From: Caldatribacterium sp964426875 | GTDB taxonomy: Bacteria > Atribacterota > Atribacteria > Atribacterales > Caldatribacteriaceae | Reading direction: 5' to 3' | DNA: 64,000 nt | NCBI GenBank assembly: GCA_964426875.1 | Contig: CAYRSB010000004.1 | Location: forward strand, 1-64,000 | In this document: positions 42,764-52,063 of the stretch, piece after piece | How positions within the stretch are numbered: the stretch's first letter is position 1 | Layout of the letters: the number at the start of each line of letters is the position of its first letter | The notes under the pieces: model-generated | Databases searched by the model: none | The model's input: only the letters and a program-made list of their open reading frames with translations | Told to the model about the DNA's origin: nothing | Position numbers and translations under genes: made by a program

Positions 42764-43487
42764 TTCACTACGTTTCAAGAGGGTGCTCCTGAAACTTTCG
42801 GGAGAGGCTCTTCGGGGGTCTCTCCCTTCAGGGATTGACACCAGTGTCCTGGCGTATCTTGCCGAAGAGATCGCCAACATCAGGGTCCTGGGGGTTGAAG
42901 TGGCCATCGTGGTTGGGGGAGGGAATATCTTCCGGGGAAGAAATGCTCAGGAAAAGGGGATAAGCAGAGTCACTGCAGATTACATGGGAATGCTTGCCAC
43001 CGTTATCAACGCCTTGGCTCTTCAGGACTTTCTTGAGGAACGCGGTATCCCCACTCGGGTCCAAACTGCCATTGAGATGCGAGAAATAGCAGAGCCCTAC
43101 ATTCGCCGAAGGGCCATCCGGCATCTCGAGAAGGGCAGGGTGGTGATTTTTGCCGGAGGAACGGGGAACCCCTATTTCACTACGGATACCGCTGCGGCCC
43201 TGCGGGCTGCAGAGATCAAGGCAGAAGCCCTCTTGAAGGCTACAAAAGTGGACGGGGTATATGAAGCCGATCCTACCATCCACAAAGAAGCAACAAAATT
43301 CGAGACCCTGGATTACCTCGAAGTACTTAACAAGGGACTGAAGGTTATGGATTCTACTGCTGTCTCTCTCTGCATGGAAAATCACATTCCCATCGTCATT
43401 TTTAACATAAACCAGGCAGGGAATCTGTACAGGATCGTTACCGGACAAAAGATTGGAACTCTCGTGGGGAGGGAAAAGCATGAATGA
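42753..43487 (+). CDS. pyrH: Uridylate kinase
   Basis: Makes UDP from UMP (amino-acid kinase fold). RVLLKLSGEAL, VVGGGNIFRGR, DYMGMLATVINALALQD and ATKVDGVYEADP are present. ATG 42753 follows GAAGGAG and gives 244 residues; an in-frame extension to 42699 would lie within tsf. The stop overlaps frr. Confidence 0.96.
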   Translation: MTSDSLRFKRVLLKLSGEALRGSLPSGIDTSVLAYLAEEIANIRVLGVEVAIVVGGGNIFRGRNAQEKGISRVTADYMGMLATVINALALQDFLEERGIPTRVQTAIEMREIAEPYIRRRAIRHLEKGRVVIFAGGTGNPYFTTDTAAALRAAEIKAEALLKATKVDGVYEADPTIHKEATKFETLDYLEVLNKGLKVMDSTAVSLCMENHIPIVIFNINQAGNLYRIVTGQKIGTLVGREKHE

Positions 43488-44046
43488 ACTTTTAAAACCG
43501 CTCCTGAGGGACATCGAAAAGCGAATGAAACAGGCCGTGAATGTCGTTCGGGACGAATTGTCGCACGTGCGCACCGGGCGAGCCTCTCCAGCCCTGGTAG
43601 AGAATCTCGAAGTGGATTATTACGGGACGATGGTACAGCTCAAACAAATCGCTTCCATCACCACGCCCGATGCCCGTACAATTCTCATCCAGCCCTGGGA
43701 CAGGAATGTCATTCCTCTCATCGAGAAAGCCATATGGAAGTCGGACCTCGGTTTTAACCCTGCGGTCGATGCCACCGTCATCCGAGTGAATTTGCCGCCC
43801 CTTACCGAGGAGCGAAGAAGGGAAATCGCAAAGATGGCGAAGAAGATTGTAGAGGAAGGGAAAGTGGCGGTGAGGAATCTTCGCCGGGAGGCTAACGAAG
43901 AAGTGCGAAAAATGGAAAAGGAGGGCAAGATCTCCGAGGACGAGGGGAAGTGGGCTCAGGCAGAGATTCAGAAAGTGACCGACGAGCACATCAACGAACT
44001 TGACGGTCTATGGGAGAAGAAAGAAAGGGAGATTATGAGCGTATAG
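43480..44046 (+). CDS. frr: Ribosome recycling factor
   Basis: A 188-residue two-domain tRNA mimic that splits post-termination ribosomes with EF-G. Family segments include RTGRASPALVENLEVDYYG, LIQPWDRN, and NLPPLTEERRREIAK. ATG 43480 follows GGGGAGGG. The rpsB-tsf-pyrH-frr order is nearly universal in bacteria. Confidence 0.97.
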   Translation: MNELLKPLLRDIEKRMKQAVNVVRDELSHVRTGRASPALVENLEVDYYGTMVQLKQIASITTPDARTILIQPWDRNVIPLIEKAIWKSDLGFNPAVDATVIRVNLPPLTEERRREIAKMAKKIVEEGKVAVRNLRREANEEVRKMEKEGKISEDEGKWAQAEIQKVTDEHINELDGLWEKKEREIMSV

Positions 44047-44735
44047 GCTCGGCCCTCAAACACGTTGCCATCATCATGGATGGCAACGGGCGATGGGCAG
44101 AGCAAAGAGGACTTCCACGCCTTGAAGGACACAGAAAGGGCGTTGAAACAGTACGGGTCATCGTAGAAGAGAGTGGCCGCTTAGGTATTTCTTTTCTCAC
44201 CCTGTACTCTTTCTCCACCGAAAACTGGAAAAGGCCGCTTGCAGAGATTCAGGGACTCATGGAACTCTTTGAAGAGGCCATTAATCACTATAAAGAGGAG
44301 CTTAAAAAGAACAACGTGCGGGTCATTTTTATAGGGCGAAGAGAGGGGATACCGGGGAAGCTCAGGGAAGCCATGGAGAACCTTGAGAAGGAGACTGCAA
44401 ACAACAAGGGCCTTACTCTGAACCTCGCCCTGAACTATGGGGGGAGAGACGAGATTCTGCGAGCGATACAACGTGTTGCAGAAAAGGACGAAAATTTCTC
44501 CTCCCTCAACGAGGAGAAATTCCGCCTTTTCCTTGACACCAGAGATCAACCCGACCCAGATCTCCTCATCCGTACCGGTGGGGAGAAGCGAATCAGCAAC
44601 TTCCTGCTCTGGCAGGTTGCCTATACTGAACTCTGGTTTACGGACGTCCTCTGGCCGGACTTCACGGCAATCGAGTTTCACAAAGCCCTCGAGGATTTTA
44701 TTCAACGAAGGAGAAAATTTGGAGGTCTTCTTTGA
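44010..44735 (+). CDS. uppS: Isoprenyl (undecaprenyl) diphosphate synthase
   Basis: Cis-prenyltransferase that extends farnesyl diphosphate to the C55 cell-wall carrier. Catalytic IIMDGNGRWAEQRGLPR, FSTENWKRP, LNYGGRDEI and the C-terminal RTGGEKRISNFLLWQ, then WPDF, are present in the 241-residue protein. ATG 44010 lies 37 bases inside frr. No later start exists before the catalytic motif, so the overlap seems real. Confidence 0.95.
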   Translation: MGEERKGDYERIGSALKHVAIIMDGNGRWAEQRGLPRLEGHRKGVETVRVIVEESGRLGISFLTLYSFSTENWKRPLAEIQGLMELFEEAINHYKEELKKNNVRVIFIGRREGIPGKLREAMENLEKETANNKGLTLNLALNYGGRDEILRAIQRVAEKDENFSSLNEEKFRLFLDTRDQPDPDLLIRTGGEKRISNFLLWQVAYTELWFTDVLWPDFTAIEFHKALEDFIQRRRKFGGLL

Positions 44736-45535
44736 AGGAAGAAGAGGTAAGGAGTGACCTTAGAACCCGAATGATAACCATTGCTCTTTTTCTTCCTTTA
44801 TTTATCATTCTTGTCTTTTTGAGTCGATGGACCCTCATAGCACTCTTTGTGGCCCTTTCCTTTCTGGCATTTCAGGAGTACTGGAGAATCGCCACCGGAG
44901 AGACAAAGCCCGTGGTCCTTGTCCTCTCCGGGGTGGTGCTCTTCTGGACGTACGCTTCTCTCTGGATAGGAGAAGGGGAGAAAGCTCTGGGTTGGTATGG
45001 TCTTCTCCTTGCCGTACTTTTTTGGGCCATGAAGAATCCCAGGGAAGCCCTGGACCGGGTGAGCCTCTTTCTTTTGGGCTCTCTCTACTGTATTTTCCTA
45101 CCCATCTTTTGGGTGAAGACCGGTCTTGAGTTTTCTCCGAAGATTTTGTTCTTTTTTGCTCTCCTCGTGTGGATGAATGACATCCTTGCCTATCTTTTAG
45201 GGAGAAAGTGGGGAAGGCACAAAATCATCCCCCTTGTGAGCCCGGGAAAAAGCTGGGAGGGTTTCTTTGGGGGGATGGGGGGTGCAATCCTTTGTAGCAT
45301 CCTTTTGGGTACTCTGTGGGTTGGCCTTCCCCTGAAGCGGTGCCTGATCTTTGGGATAGTACTTCCTCCTGTGGCCTTTCTGGGTGATATTTTTGAGTCG
45401 GCTCTGAAAAGGAGGATTGGGGCCAAGGACTCGGGGAAATTCTTTCCCGGGCATGGAGGAATCCTCGATCGTTTTGATTCTTTCTTTTTAGCAGGACCCT
45501 TAGTGTATCTTTTGGTCTCGTTGGGAAAGGGATGA
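44732..45535 (+). CDS. cdsA: Phosphatidate cytidylyltransferase
   Basis: A multispanning membrane enzyme (267 residues, about seven to eight helices) that makes CDP-diacylglycerol. The family signature near the C-terminus is complete: GDIFESALKRRIGAKDSG, then FPGHGGILDRFDS with its aspartates. DILAYLLGRKWGRHKI precedes it. TTG 44732 overlaps the uppS stop. Confidence 0.95.
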   Translation: MKEEEVRSDLRTRMITIALFLPLFIILVFLSRWTLIALFVALSFLAFQEYWRIATGETKPVVLVLSGVVLFWTYASLWIGEGEKALGWYGLLLAVLFWAMKNPREALDRVSLFLLGSLYCIFLPIFWVKTGLEFSPKILFFFALLVWMNDILAYLLGRKWGRHKIIPLVSPGKSWEGFFGGMGGAILCSILLGTLWVGLPLKRCLIFGIVLPPVAFLGDIFESALKRRIGAKDSGKFFPGHGGILDRFDSFFLAGPLVYLLVSLGKG

Positions 45536-45538
45536 AAC

Positions 45539-46669
45539 ATGCGCGTTGCCATTCTCGGTTCTACAGGCTTCTTAGGGGAACAGATTCTTGAGGTCCTCGC
45601 AAGGGTAGACGATTTCGAGATCGTGCTCCTTGGAGGATTCAAAAACACCATGAAGCTTATAAAACAGGCAGAACTCTTCAATCCCCGGTATGTGTACAGT
45701 CCCTTCTTGCCCGAGGAGGCTTCCCCCCCCTTTCGCCCACTCCTTTCTACGAATCACCTTGAAGAAGTTCTCCTCTCGGAGGAAGTGGAGGGCGTCTTCT
45801 TTGCCGTAAGTGGTGTCGCCTTTTTGGGGCTCTTTCTGAAGCTTCTGGAAAGGGGAAAGACCCTGTGGGGAGGCAGCAAAGAAGTCATGATACTCCTGGG
45901 AGATCTTGAGGGAGAGGGTTTGCTCTCAAGATACTCAAACCTCATCCCCCTTGACAGTGAGCACAATGCCTTGTGGCAGCTTCTCAAAACTTTCCCGAAA
46001 GAAGAGATAGAGAAGGTGTACCTCACCGCTTCGGGGGGACCTTTCTATGAGTGGCAGGGGTCATGGAGTGACATTACTCCCGAGATGGCCCTTGCTCACC
46101 CCAACTGGAAGATGGGGACAAAGATCACCGTAGATTCTGCCAACCTTGTGAACAAGGGTCTTGAGGTTATGGAGGCCTTTTTTCTCTTTGGCCTTCCTCC
46201 CGAAAAAATCGACGTACTTATCCAACGGGAGAGTTACATTCATGCCCTGGTGGAGACAAAGGACGGCTTTGTCTTTGCCGTTCTTGCCCCTCCGGACATG
46301 CATCTTGTCATTCAAAGCGCCATTTCCCGTACCAGGGGAGAGAACCTCTTTCGGAGAATGGATTTTAGAGAATTTAAGACTCTTCACTTTGATTACCCCG
46401 TTCCGGAGCGATTCGAGGGTTTCCACCTCGCCCTGCGAGCCTTGCAGAAGGGCAGGGGATATCCCACCCTCTTTTGCGGAGCGGATGAAGCTCTCGTCGA
46501 CCGCTTCCTCTCTCGAGAAATCTCCTTTGATGAAATTCCACCGCTTTTGGAAAAGGTCATCGAGCGAAATATCCATCCTCCCCGGAAAGTTTCCGAAAGT
46601 GAACATCTTTTTCGACTCGGGTTTTCCATCGCTGAGGACCTGGTGCGGCAGAGGAGCACCCTTGGATGA
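45539..46669 (+). CDS. dxr: 1-deoxy-D-xylulose 5-phosphate reductoisomerase
   Basis: First committed MEP-pathway enzyme (NADPH, divalent metal). The NADPH loop GSTGFLGEQ is at residues 6-14. The metal and substrate residues lie in PLDSEHNALWQLL, TASGGPFYEW, and NWKMGTKITVDSANLVNKGLE-type text, with MEAFFLFGL following. At 376 residues it is normal. It stands three bases after cdsA and shares ATGA with rseP. ispG, later in this operon, completes a local MEP pair. Confidence 0.96.
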   Translation: MRVAILGSTGFLGEQILEVLARVDDFEIVLLGGFKNTMKLIKQAELFNPRYVYSPFLPEEASPPFRPLLSTNHLEEVLLSEEVEGVFFAVSGVAFLGLFLKLLERGKTLWGGSKEVMILLGDLEGEGLLSRYSNLIPLDSEHNALWQLLKTFPKEEIEKVYLTASGGPFYEWQGSWSDITPEMALAHPNWKMGTKITVDSANLVNKGLEVMEAFFLFGLPPEKIDVLIQRESYIHALVETKDGFVFAVLAPPDMHLVIQSAISRTRGENLFRRMDFREFKTLHFDYPVPERFEGFHLALRALQKGRGYPTLFCGADEALVDRFLSREISFDEIPPLLEKVIERNIHPPRKVSESEHLFRLGFSIAEDLVRQRSTLG

Positions 46670-47715
46670 TCACGATTTTAGCCTTTGTCTTTGTTCTGAG
46701 TCTCCTCGTTCTTGCCCATGAGTTTGGTCATTTCATCCTTGCCCGCCTTTTCGGAGTAAGAGTTTTGAATTTCTCCCTGGGTTATGGGCCAAGCATCCTG
46801 TCGTTCATGTGGGGAAACGTAGAATTCTCTGTGCGTCTTCTGCCTCTTGGGGGATATGTGCGAATGGCCGGAATGGAGGGCAACATTATTGAGGGTTACC
46901 GGGAAACCCAGGTTCCCCCCTCCGAACGTTTTGACCACAAGCCCCTCTGGCAGAGAAGTCTCATCGTCCTTGCCGGCCCGTTGATGAATCTCGTGCTCTC
47001 GGTTGTTCTCCTCTTCTTCGTTTTTGGTGTTTCTGGGATTCCCACAGGCAGAATCGCGGTGCTCGATGTACTCCCCGGTGGTCCTGCAGAACGAAGTGGA
47101 ATCCGAAAGGGGGACGTCCTCCTTGCCATAAATGGGAAGACGGTGGAGCGAATTGAGGAAGTCACCCAGACCATTGCACAAAGCCCTGGAAAGGAGATAA
47201 CTCTGACTTTGGAGCGGAAAGGAGAAAGGCTGCAGGTGGTGGTAATTCCCGAATGGAATGAAGAAGAAAAACGAGCCCTCATCCGGGTAATCTTTGGAGG
47301 AGAACACCAACGCTATGGTCCCCTCGTAACTCTGGCCAGAAGTGCTACCACCGTAGGGAGCTGGTTCATTCTAAGCCTCCTTGGGGTACTGTATACCATA
47401 ACCGGAAAAATTCCTCTCGAGGTGACCGGTCCCTTGGGGATAGCCCAGATGGCCGGGCAGGCAGCAACCTTTGGTTTTATCAACCTTCTGGCCTTCGCCG
47501 CCACGATCAGTATCTTTTTAGCCCTTTTCAACCTATTTCCTATCCCGGTCCTTGATGGCGGTCATCTTCTTCTCTTCCTTTACGAAAAGGTAAGGGGTAA
47601 GCCTCTCGAAGAGGAGAAAAAGGGGTTAATCTATCTCGTTGGCATTATCTTCATTTTTCTCCTTTCCATCTTTGTCACCTATCAGGACGTCTTGAGGATA
47701 GTGATACGGAAATGA
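46666..47715 (+). CDS. rseP: RIP zinc metalloprotease RseP (site-2 protease)
   Basis: A 349-residue intramembrane protease. The HEFGH zinc motif is at residues 18-22 in the first helix, a single PDZ domain covers about 115-195 (GPAERSGIRKGDVLLAINGK), and the third metal ligand sits in NLFPIPVLDGGHLL. It cuts anti-sigma factors or signal-peptide remnants. Only one PDZ domain is present, unlike the two of E. coli. ATG overlaps dxr, and the stop overlaps ispG. Confidence 0.95.
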   Translation: MITILAFVFVLSLLVLAHEFGHFILARLFGVRVLNFSLGYGPSILSFMWGNVEFSVRLLPLGGYVRMAGMEGNIIEGYRETQVPPSERFDHKPLWQRSLIVLAGPLMNLVLSVVLLFFVFGVSGIPTGRIAVLDVLPGGPAERSGIRKGDVLLAINGKTVERIEEVTQTIAQSPGKEITLTLERKGERLQVVVIPEWNEEEKRALIRVIFGGEHQRYGPLVTLARSATTVGSWFILSLLGVLYTITGKIPLEVTGPLGIAQMAGQAATFGFINLLAFAATISIFLALFNLFPIPVLDGGHLLLFLYEKVRGKPLEEEKKGLIYLVGIIFIFLLSIFVTYQDVLRIVIRK

Positions 47716-48794
47716 GGCGAAAAAGAACACATGAAGTTCCCCTGGGTTCCCTTACCGTTGGAGGGGGACATCCTATTTGGGTGGAGGCAATGGGAAGAAC
47801 CCATCCGGGGGAATGGAAAAGATGTTTTGAGGAGATGGAGAAAGCGGTCTCCTCAGGCTGTGAAATCTTTCGGGTGGCCGTCTTTGATAAGGAGGCCATT
47901 GAAGGTCTCAAGGTCATAAAGAGCCAAAAAGGAGATATTCCCATCGTGGCTGACATTCACTTTGATCTCTCCCTTGCCTTTTTGGCCATTGAAGCTGGAG
48001 TAGATGCGATACGGATAAACCCTGGAACGGCGAAAAACAAAAACGCAGTGAAATCACTCATCGACTTTGCACGAGATCGAAATGTTGTCCTCCGTCTGGG
48101 GGCAAATACCGGCTCTCTTCCTCCATGTCTCAAAGGGGAGAAGAGGAGTGACGCTCTCTTTGAGAGTGTAAGCGAATACGTGGAGCTTGCCCGAGCACGG
48201 GGTATGGAAAACCTCATTCTCTCGGCGAAATCCATCGAGGTGGAAGAGACTGTCGAGGTATATCGAAGGCTCAGCGAAACTTTTCCCTATCCTCTTCACA
48301 TCGGGCTCACCGAAGCAGGGGGAGGAATTCAGGGAATCGTGAAATCAGCAGTGTCCTTGGGAATACTCCTTTTCGAGGGTATAGGCGATACTCTGAGGGT
48401 GTCCCTAACCTCAAGGAGCCCTGTTCTCGAGACAGAGGTAGCCTGGAAAATCCTTGAATCCTTAGGCATAAGGTCAAAAGATATTACCCTCATCTCCTGT
48501 CCCACCTGTGCTCGGAGAAGGGGAGACGTGGTATCATTTGTCCAGAGATTTCGGCAAAAGATGGCAGAGTTTAAAGTACCAAAGGGCGTAGCAACCAAGG
48601 TGGCCATAATGGGATGTGAGGTCAACGGCCCGGGAGAAGCCAAGGAAGCCGATTTTGGCCTTGCCCTGGGCAAAGAGGGGAAAGCCGTGCTCTTTGCCCG
48701 TGGCAATATCCTCGAGGTTGTGCCTCAGGAGGAAGGGATAGAAAAACTCTTGACCATGGTGAAAGAAGCTCTTAACAAGGAGGAGAGGAAGTAA
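47712..48794 (+). CDS. ispG: 4-hydroxy-3-methylbut-2-enyl diphosphate synthase (flavodoxin)
   Basis: IspG makes HMBPP with a 4Fe-4S cluster. The TIM barrel half has VADIHFDLSLAFLAIEAG and RINPGTAKNK; the C-terminal half has the cluster cysteines in ISCPTCARR and IMGCEVNGPGEAKEADFG. Length 360 is normal for the single-piece form. The N-terminus reads GGHPIWVEAMGRTHP where most homologues have PI-VQSMT, so it is slightly divergent. It is coupled to rseP (ATGA) and one base from proS. Confidence 0.95.
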   Translation: MRRKRTHEVPLGSLTVGGGHPIWVEAMGRTHPGEWKRCFEEMEKAVSSGCEIFRVAVFDKEAIEGLKVIKSQKGDIPIVADIHFDLSLAFLAIEAGVDAIRINPGTAKNKNAVKSLIDFARDRNVVLRLGANTGSLPPCLKGEKRSDALFESVSEYVELARARGMENLILSAKSIEVEETVEVYRRLSETFPYPLHIGLTEAGGGIQGIVKSAVSLGILLFEGIGDTLRVSLTSRSPVLETEVAWKILESLGIRSKDITLISCPTCARRRGDVVSFVQRFRQKMAEFKVPKGVATKVAIMGCEVNGPGEAKEADFGLALGKEGKAVLFARGNILEVVPQEEGIEKLLTMVKEALNKEERK

Positions 48795-50042
48795 ATGAGG
48801 ATGTCTGGACTCTTTGCGCCAACCATGAGGGAAGACCCTCAGGAAGCAGAAGTGGTGAGTCACTGCCTAATGTTGCGGGCCGGGTTCATACGCCAACTCT
48901 CGGCGGGAATATACACCTTTTTGCCTTTGGGATGGCGGACACTGGAAAAAATCGTTCGCATCGTGAGGGAAGAAATGAACCGGGCTGGGGGCCAGGAAGT
49001 CCTTATGCCGGCCATGCAACCAGCCGAAATATGGAAGGAGACAGGGAGATGGGACATTTACGGGTCGGAACTCGTCCGCTTTCAGGATCGGCGAGGAAGG
49101 GATTTTTGCCTCGGACCCACTCATGAAGAAGTCATAACTGATCTTGCCCGGAGGGAGATTCGTTCTTATCGCCAACTTCCTCTTTTGCTCTATCAGATCC
49201 AAACGAAATTCAGGGATGAAATACGGCCGCGTTTTGGTATCATGCGGGCAAGAGAATTCCTCATGAAAGACCTCTATAGTTTTGACAGAGACGAGGAAGG
49301 GCTCAAGGTGAGTTATCAGAAGATGTACGAAGCATACTGCCGGATTTTCGGTCGTTGTGGTCTTGAGTACATTGCCGTTCCGGCAGAGAGTGGGGTCATC
49401 GGGGGAGATGTCTCTCACGAGTTCTTGATCATTGCCGAATCGGGAGAGGAAAAAGTCTTCGTGTGCACGACCTGCGGCCTTGCCAGAACGGGAGAAGCGG
49501 AACGGTGTTCCCGGTGTGGAGGCTCTCTCGAGGAGAAACGAGGCATTGAGGTTGGCCACATTTTCCAGCTGGGAACAAAATACAGCGAACCCATGAAGGC
49601 GTATTTTGTAGACCGGGATGGGAAAGAAAAACCTCTGATTATGGGTTGTTATGGTATAGGTATTGGACGTACTATGGCGGCAGCAATTGAGGCCAGCTAT
49701 GACGACAAGGGCATTCGATGGCCTCTCTCCATAGCTCCGTATGAGGTTGTCGTCATCCCGGTCAACATGAAGAAGGATGCGCACCGGGAGGAAGCAGAGA
49801 GAATCTATGGGGAACTCCTCCGGGGGGGGTTCGAGGTCGTCATCGATGACCGAGAAGAGAGTGCAGGGTATAAATTCAACGAAGCCGACCTCATCGGTTT
49901 TCCCATTCAAGTCATTGTGGGAGAGAAAACGGAAAGGAAAGGAACTGTTGAGATGAAACTCCGTCGAGATGGCGAACGTATCGAGATGAAGAAGGAGGAT
50001 GTTCTTGAGACTCTGGGAAGAATTCGAGGAGAGCTTGCCTGA
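48795..50042 (+). CDS. proS: Prolyl-tRNA synthetase lacking the editing insertion
   Basis: A class II bacterial-type ProRS: LMLRAGFIRQLSAGIYTFLP, GPTHEEVITDLARREI, FRDEIRPRFGIMRAREFLMKD and GCYGIGIGRTMAAAIE are present. The protein has only 415 residues. The editing (INS) domain of about 180 residues normally found between motifs 2 and 3 is missing. In its place is a short linker with two CxxC pairs (CTTCGLARTGEAERCSRCGG, about residues 225-244), a probable zinc ribbon. A free-standing editing factor would be needed to clear Ala-tRNA-Pro. ATG 48795 follows AGGAGAGG. Confidence 0.94.
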   Translation: MRMSGLFAPTMREDPQEAEVVSHCLMLRAGFIRQLSAGIYTFLPLGWRTLEKIVRIVREEMNRAGGQEVLMPAMQPAEIWKETGRWDIYGSELVRFQDRRGRDFCLGPTHEEVITDLARREIRSYRQLPLLLYQIQTKFRDEIRPRFGIMRAREFLMKDLYSFDRDEEGLKVSYQKMYEAYCRIFGRCGLEYIAVPAESGVIGGDVSHEFLIIAESGEEKVFVCTTCGLARTGEAERCSRCGGSLEEKRGIEVGHIFQLGTKYSEPMKAYFVDRDGKEKPLIMGCYGIGIGRTMAAAIEASYDDKGIRWPLSIAPYEVVVIPVNMKKDAHREEAERIYGELLRGGFEVVIDDREESAGYKFNEADLIGFPIQVIVGEKTERKGTVEMKLRRDGERIEMKKEDVLETLGRIRGELA

Positions 50043-50066
50043 GGGAGAGGAGTCCCTTCTGAGAAG

Positions 50067-50714
50067 ATGAAGACAACGGCAATTATCGCGGCGTACAATG
50101 AAGAGAAAACCATTGGCCCTATCCTTGACGTTCTCAAGGAGAGTCCCCTTATTGACCAAATCGTTGTAGTGAGCGATGGTTCCACAGATAGAACTGTGGA
50201 AATCGCACGAAACAAGGGAGCAGAAGTCGTGGAACTTTTACATAATGTGGGGAAGGGTGGAGCACTGTATCATGGATTGGGGTACATTCGAAGCGATATC
50301 GTCCTTCTTCTTGATGCCGACCTTATCGGGCTTACTTCCGAGCACGTCGAAGCTTTGGTCGGGCCGGTGATGAAGGGAGAAGCGGATATAGCCATTGGAG
50401 TGTTTGAAGAAGGGAGACTCGCCACAGATCTTGCCCAAAAAATTGCCCCTTTCCTTTCCGGGCAGAGGGCAATAAAAACTGATATACTCCAGAACATCCC
50501 GGACATGGAAGTCACCCGTTATGGGGTTGAGGTGGCCATAAATCGCTATGTCAGGAAAAACGGAGTGCAGGTGAAACTCGTAAAACTTCTGGGGCTTACC
50601 CACGTCATGAAGGAGGAAAAATTCGGCCTGGTGAAAGGCCTGCGGGAAAGGGTAAGGATGTATTGGGAAATCTTCAAAAATATGTACCGGAGGGTGGATA
50701 AAGAAGAGAAATGA
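50067..50714 (+). CDS. GT2 family glycosyltransferase
   Basis: A 215-residue GT-A fold enzyme with IIAAYNEEKTIGPILDVLKE at the start, VSDGSTDRTVEIA, NVGKGGALYHG and LLLDADLIGL, the last giving the metal-binding DxD. It resembles glucosyl-3-phosphoglycerate or dolichol-phosphate mannosyl-type transferases. Sugar and acceptor cannot be told. No membrane helices. It lies 24 bases after proS and is coupled to hflX by ATGA. Confidence 0.88.
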   Translation: MKTTAIIAAYNEEKTIGPILDVLKESPLIDQIVVVSDGSTDRTVEIARNKGAEVVELLHNVGKGGALYHGLGYIRSDIVLLLDADLIGLTSEHVEALVGPVMKGEADIAIGVFEEGRLATDLAQKIAPFLSGQRAIKTDILQNIPDMEVTRYGVEVAINRYVRKNGVQVKLVKLLGLTHVMKEEKFGLVKGLRERVRMYWEIFKNMYRRVDKEEK

Positions 50715-51973
50715 AAACCGAGGAAAAAGGTCTTCTTGTTTTTGTGGAGTGTCCTCCTTTTTCCGCCTCTTCAGACCTTCTGAAAAGAGAAATTCTTGAA
50801 ATTGCCCATAGCGCTGGAAGAAATACCCCTCTTTCAGTCTCCTGCCGAGTCAAAAATCCTTTCCCTCGATACTATCTTGGCAGAGGAAAGGTAGAAGAAA
50901 TCAGAAGGCTTGTGGAGGAACAGTCCCTCAACTTTGTGCTCATCAATGTAGAAATTACCCCTTCTCAGCAACGCAATTTAGAGGAAGTTTGGGGCGTTCC
51001 GGTGTACACAAAGTATGCCGTGGTGCATGAGATTTTTGCAAAACGGGCAAGAACTGCCCAGGGAAAGATTAAGGTGGAGTTGGCCCGCCTCCGATACGAG
51101 TTAAGCCGCCTCACAGGCAAGGGCGAGAATCTCTCACGTCTTGGAGGGGGAATCGGAACCCGCGGTCCGGGGGAACAGAAAATCGAAGTGGAAAGGAGAA
51201 AAATCAAAAACCATATTGCTTCTCTCGCCCGGGAACTCAAAAGAATCGAACGGCAGACCCTGACTCAGCGGGCATCCCGTAAGAAATCGGGTGTTCTCCA
51301 GATAGCGGTCGTGGGATACACAAATGCCGGGAAATCCACCCTCCTTAACGCTCTCACTAGGGCAAAGACATATGTTGAAGAGAGAATGTTTGCCACTTTA
51401 GACCCTACGGCGCGGAGGCTCTTTGTGCCTGAAGTGGGAGAGGTTGTCATTGTGGACACCGTGGGGTTTATCCGGGAGATGCCCGGGACCATCAAGGAAG
51501 CTTTCTTCAGTACCCTTGAGGAAGTGAAAGAAGCCGACCTCGTCCTTGAAGTTTTAGATATCTCCGACCCCGATTACTTGACTCACTTCAGGGTGGTCAA
51601 TGAGACTCTTGGAGAAATCGGTGCAGAAAATTGTCCCAAGATACTGGTCCTCAACAAAGTCGACCTGCTTGAAGAACTACCCCTTCTTGAGCCTGAGATA
51701 CGCACAGCCTATCCTTATGTTTTTGTCTCCGCCCTGAAACGATCGGGTCTTAGAGAACTTCTTGAGGCAATTTCCTCTGCCTTGCAACCAAGAGTTACGA
51801 AAATCCACTTTGAGATTCCCTTGGAAAAACTTCATTCTGTAAGACAACAGATACGCTTTAGGGGTTACATCAAAGACCTGAGACCTCTTGAGGATGGAAA
51901 GATTGCTCTCGACTGTGTGATCCAGCGGGAACTCTTGGGAAGGATTTCTTCCTTTGTGTCCTCTTCCTGTTAG
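50711..51973 (+). CDS. hflX: Ribosome-associated GTPase HflX
   Basis: The N-terminal domain (about residues 1-190) has the glycine-rich linker GGGIGTRGPGEQKIEVERR. The GTPase domain follows: G1 GYTNAGKST (about 202), G3 DTVGF, G4 NKVD. HflX splits stalled 70S ribosomes, notably in heat stress. Its length (420) is normal. It is the last gene of the rpsB operon and is followed by a strong inverted repeat before convergent genes. Confidence 0.95.
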   Translation: MKTEEKGLLVFVECPPFSASSDLLKREILEIAHSAGRNTPLSVSCRVKNPFPRYYLGRGKVEEIRRLVEEQSLNFVLINVEITPSQQRNLEEVWGVPVYTKYAVVHEIFAKRARTAQGKIKVELARLRYELSRLTGKGENLSRLGGGIGTRGPGEQKIEVERRKIKNHIASLARELKRIERQTLTQRASRKKSGVLQIAVVGYTNAGKSTLLNALTRAKTYVEERMFATLDPTARRLFVPEVGEVVIVDTVGFIREMPGTIKEAFFSTLEEVKEADLVLEVLDISDPDYLTHFRVVNETLGEIGAENCPKILVLNKVDLLEELPLLEPEIRTAYPYVFVSALKRSGLRELLEAISSALQPRVTKIHFEIPLEKLHSVRQQIRFRGYIKDLRPLEDGKIALDCVIQRELLGRISSFVSSSC

Positions 51974-51998
51974 TTCCCATAATGTATATTATGTAAAA

Positions 51999-52037
51999 TA
52001 GGATTGCCACAAGCTAGATAGACTTGTGGCAATCCTA
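51999..52037. terminator. Perfect 15-bp inverted repeat between convergent operons
   Basis: The arms TAGGATTGCCACAAG and CTTGTGGCAATCCTA (51999-52013 and 52023-52037) pair perfectly around a nine-base loop. On the minus strand the stem is followed by a TTTTAC run, as expected for a terminator of the DUF1844 operon. On the plus strand there is no T-run, so hflX termination would be less classical. It sits 26 bases from each gene, consistent with a bidirectional stop. Confidence 0.75.
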
Positions 52038-52063
52038 CCCTTTGAGGACTCCTTTCTTTCCTC

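Noticed and set aside
48867..50159. Long antisense open frame of 430 codons opposite proS
   Set aside because: It mirrors proS, which has full class II synthetase motifs; the antisense product has no recognisable pattern.
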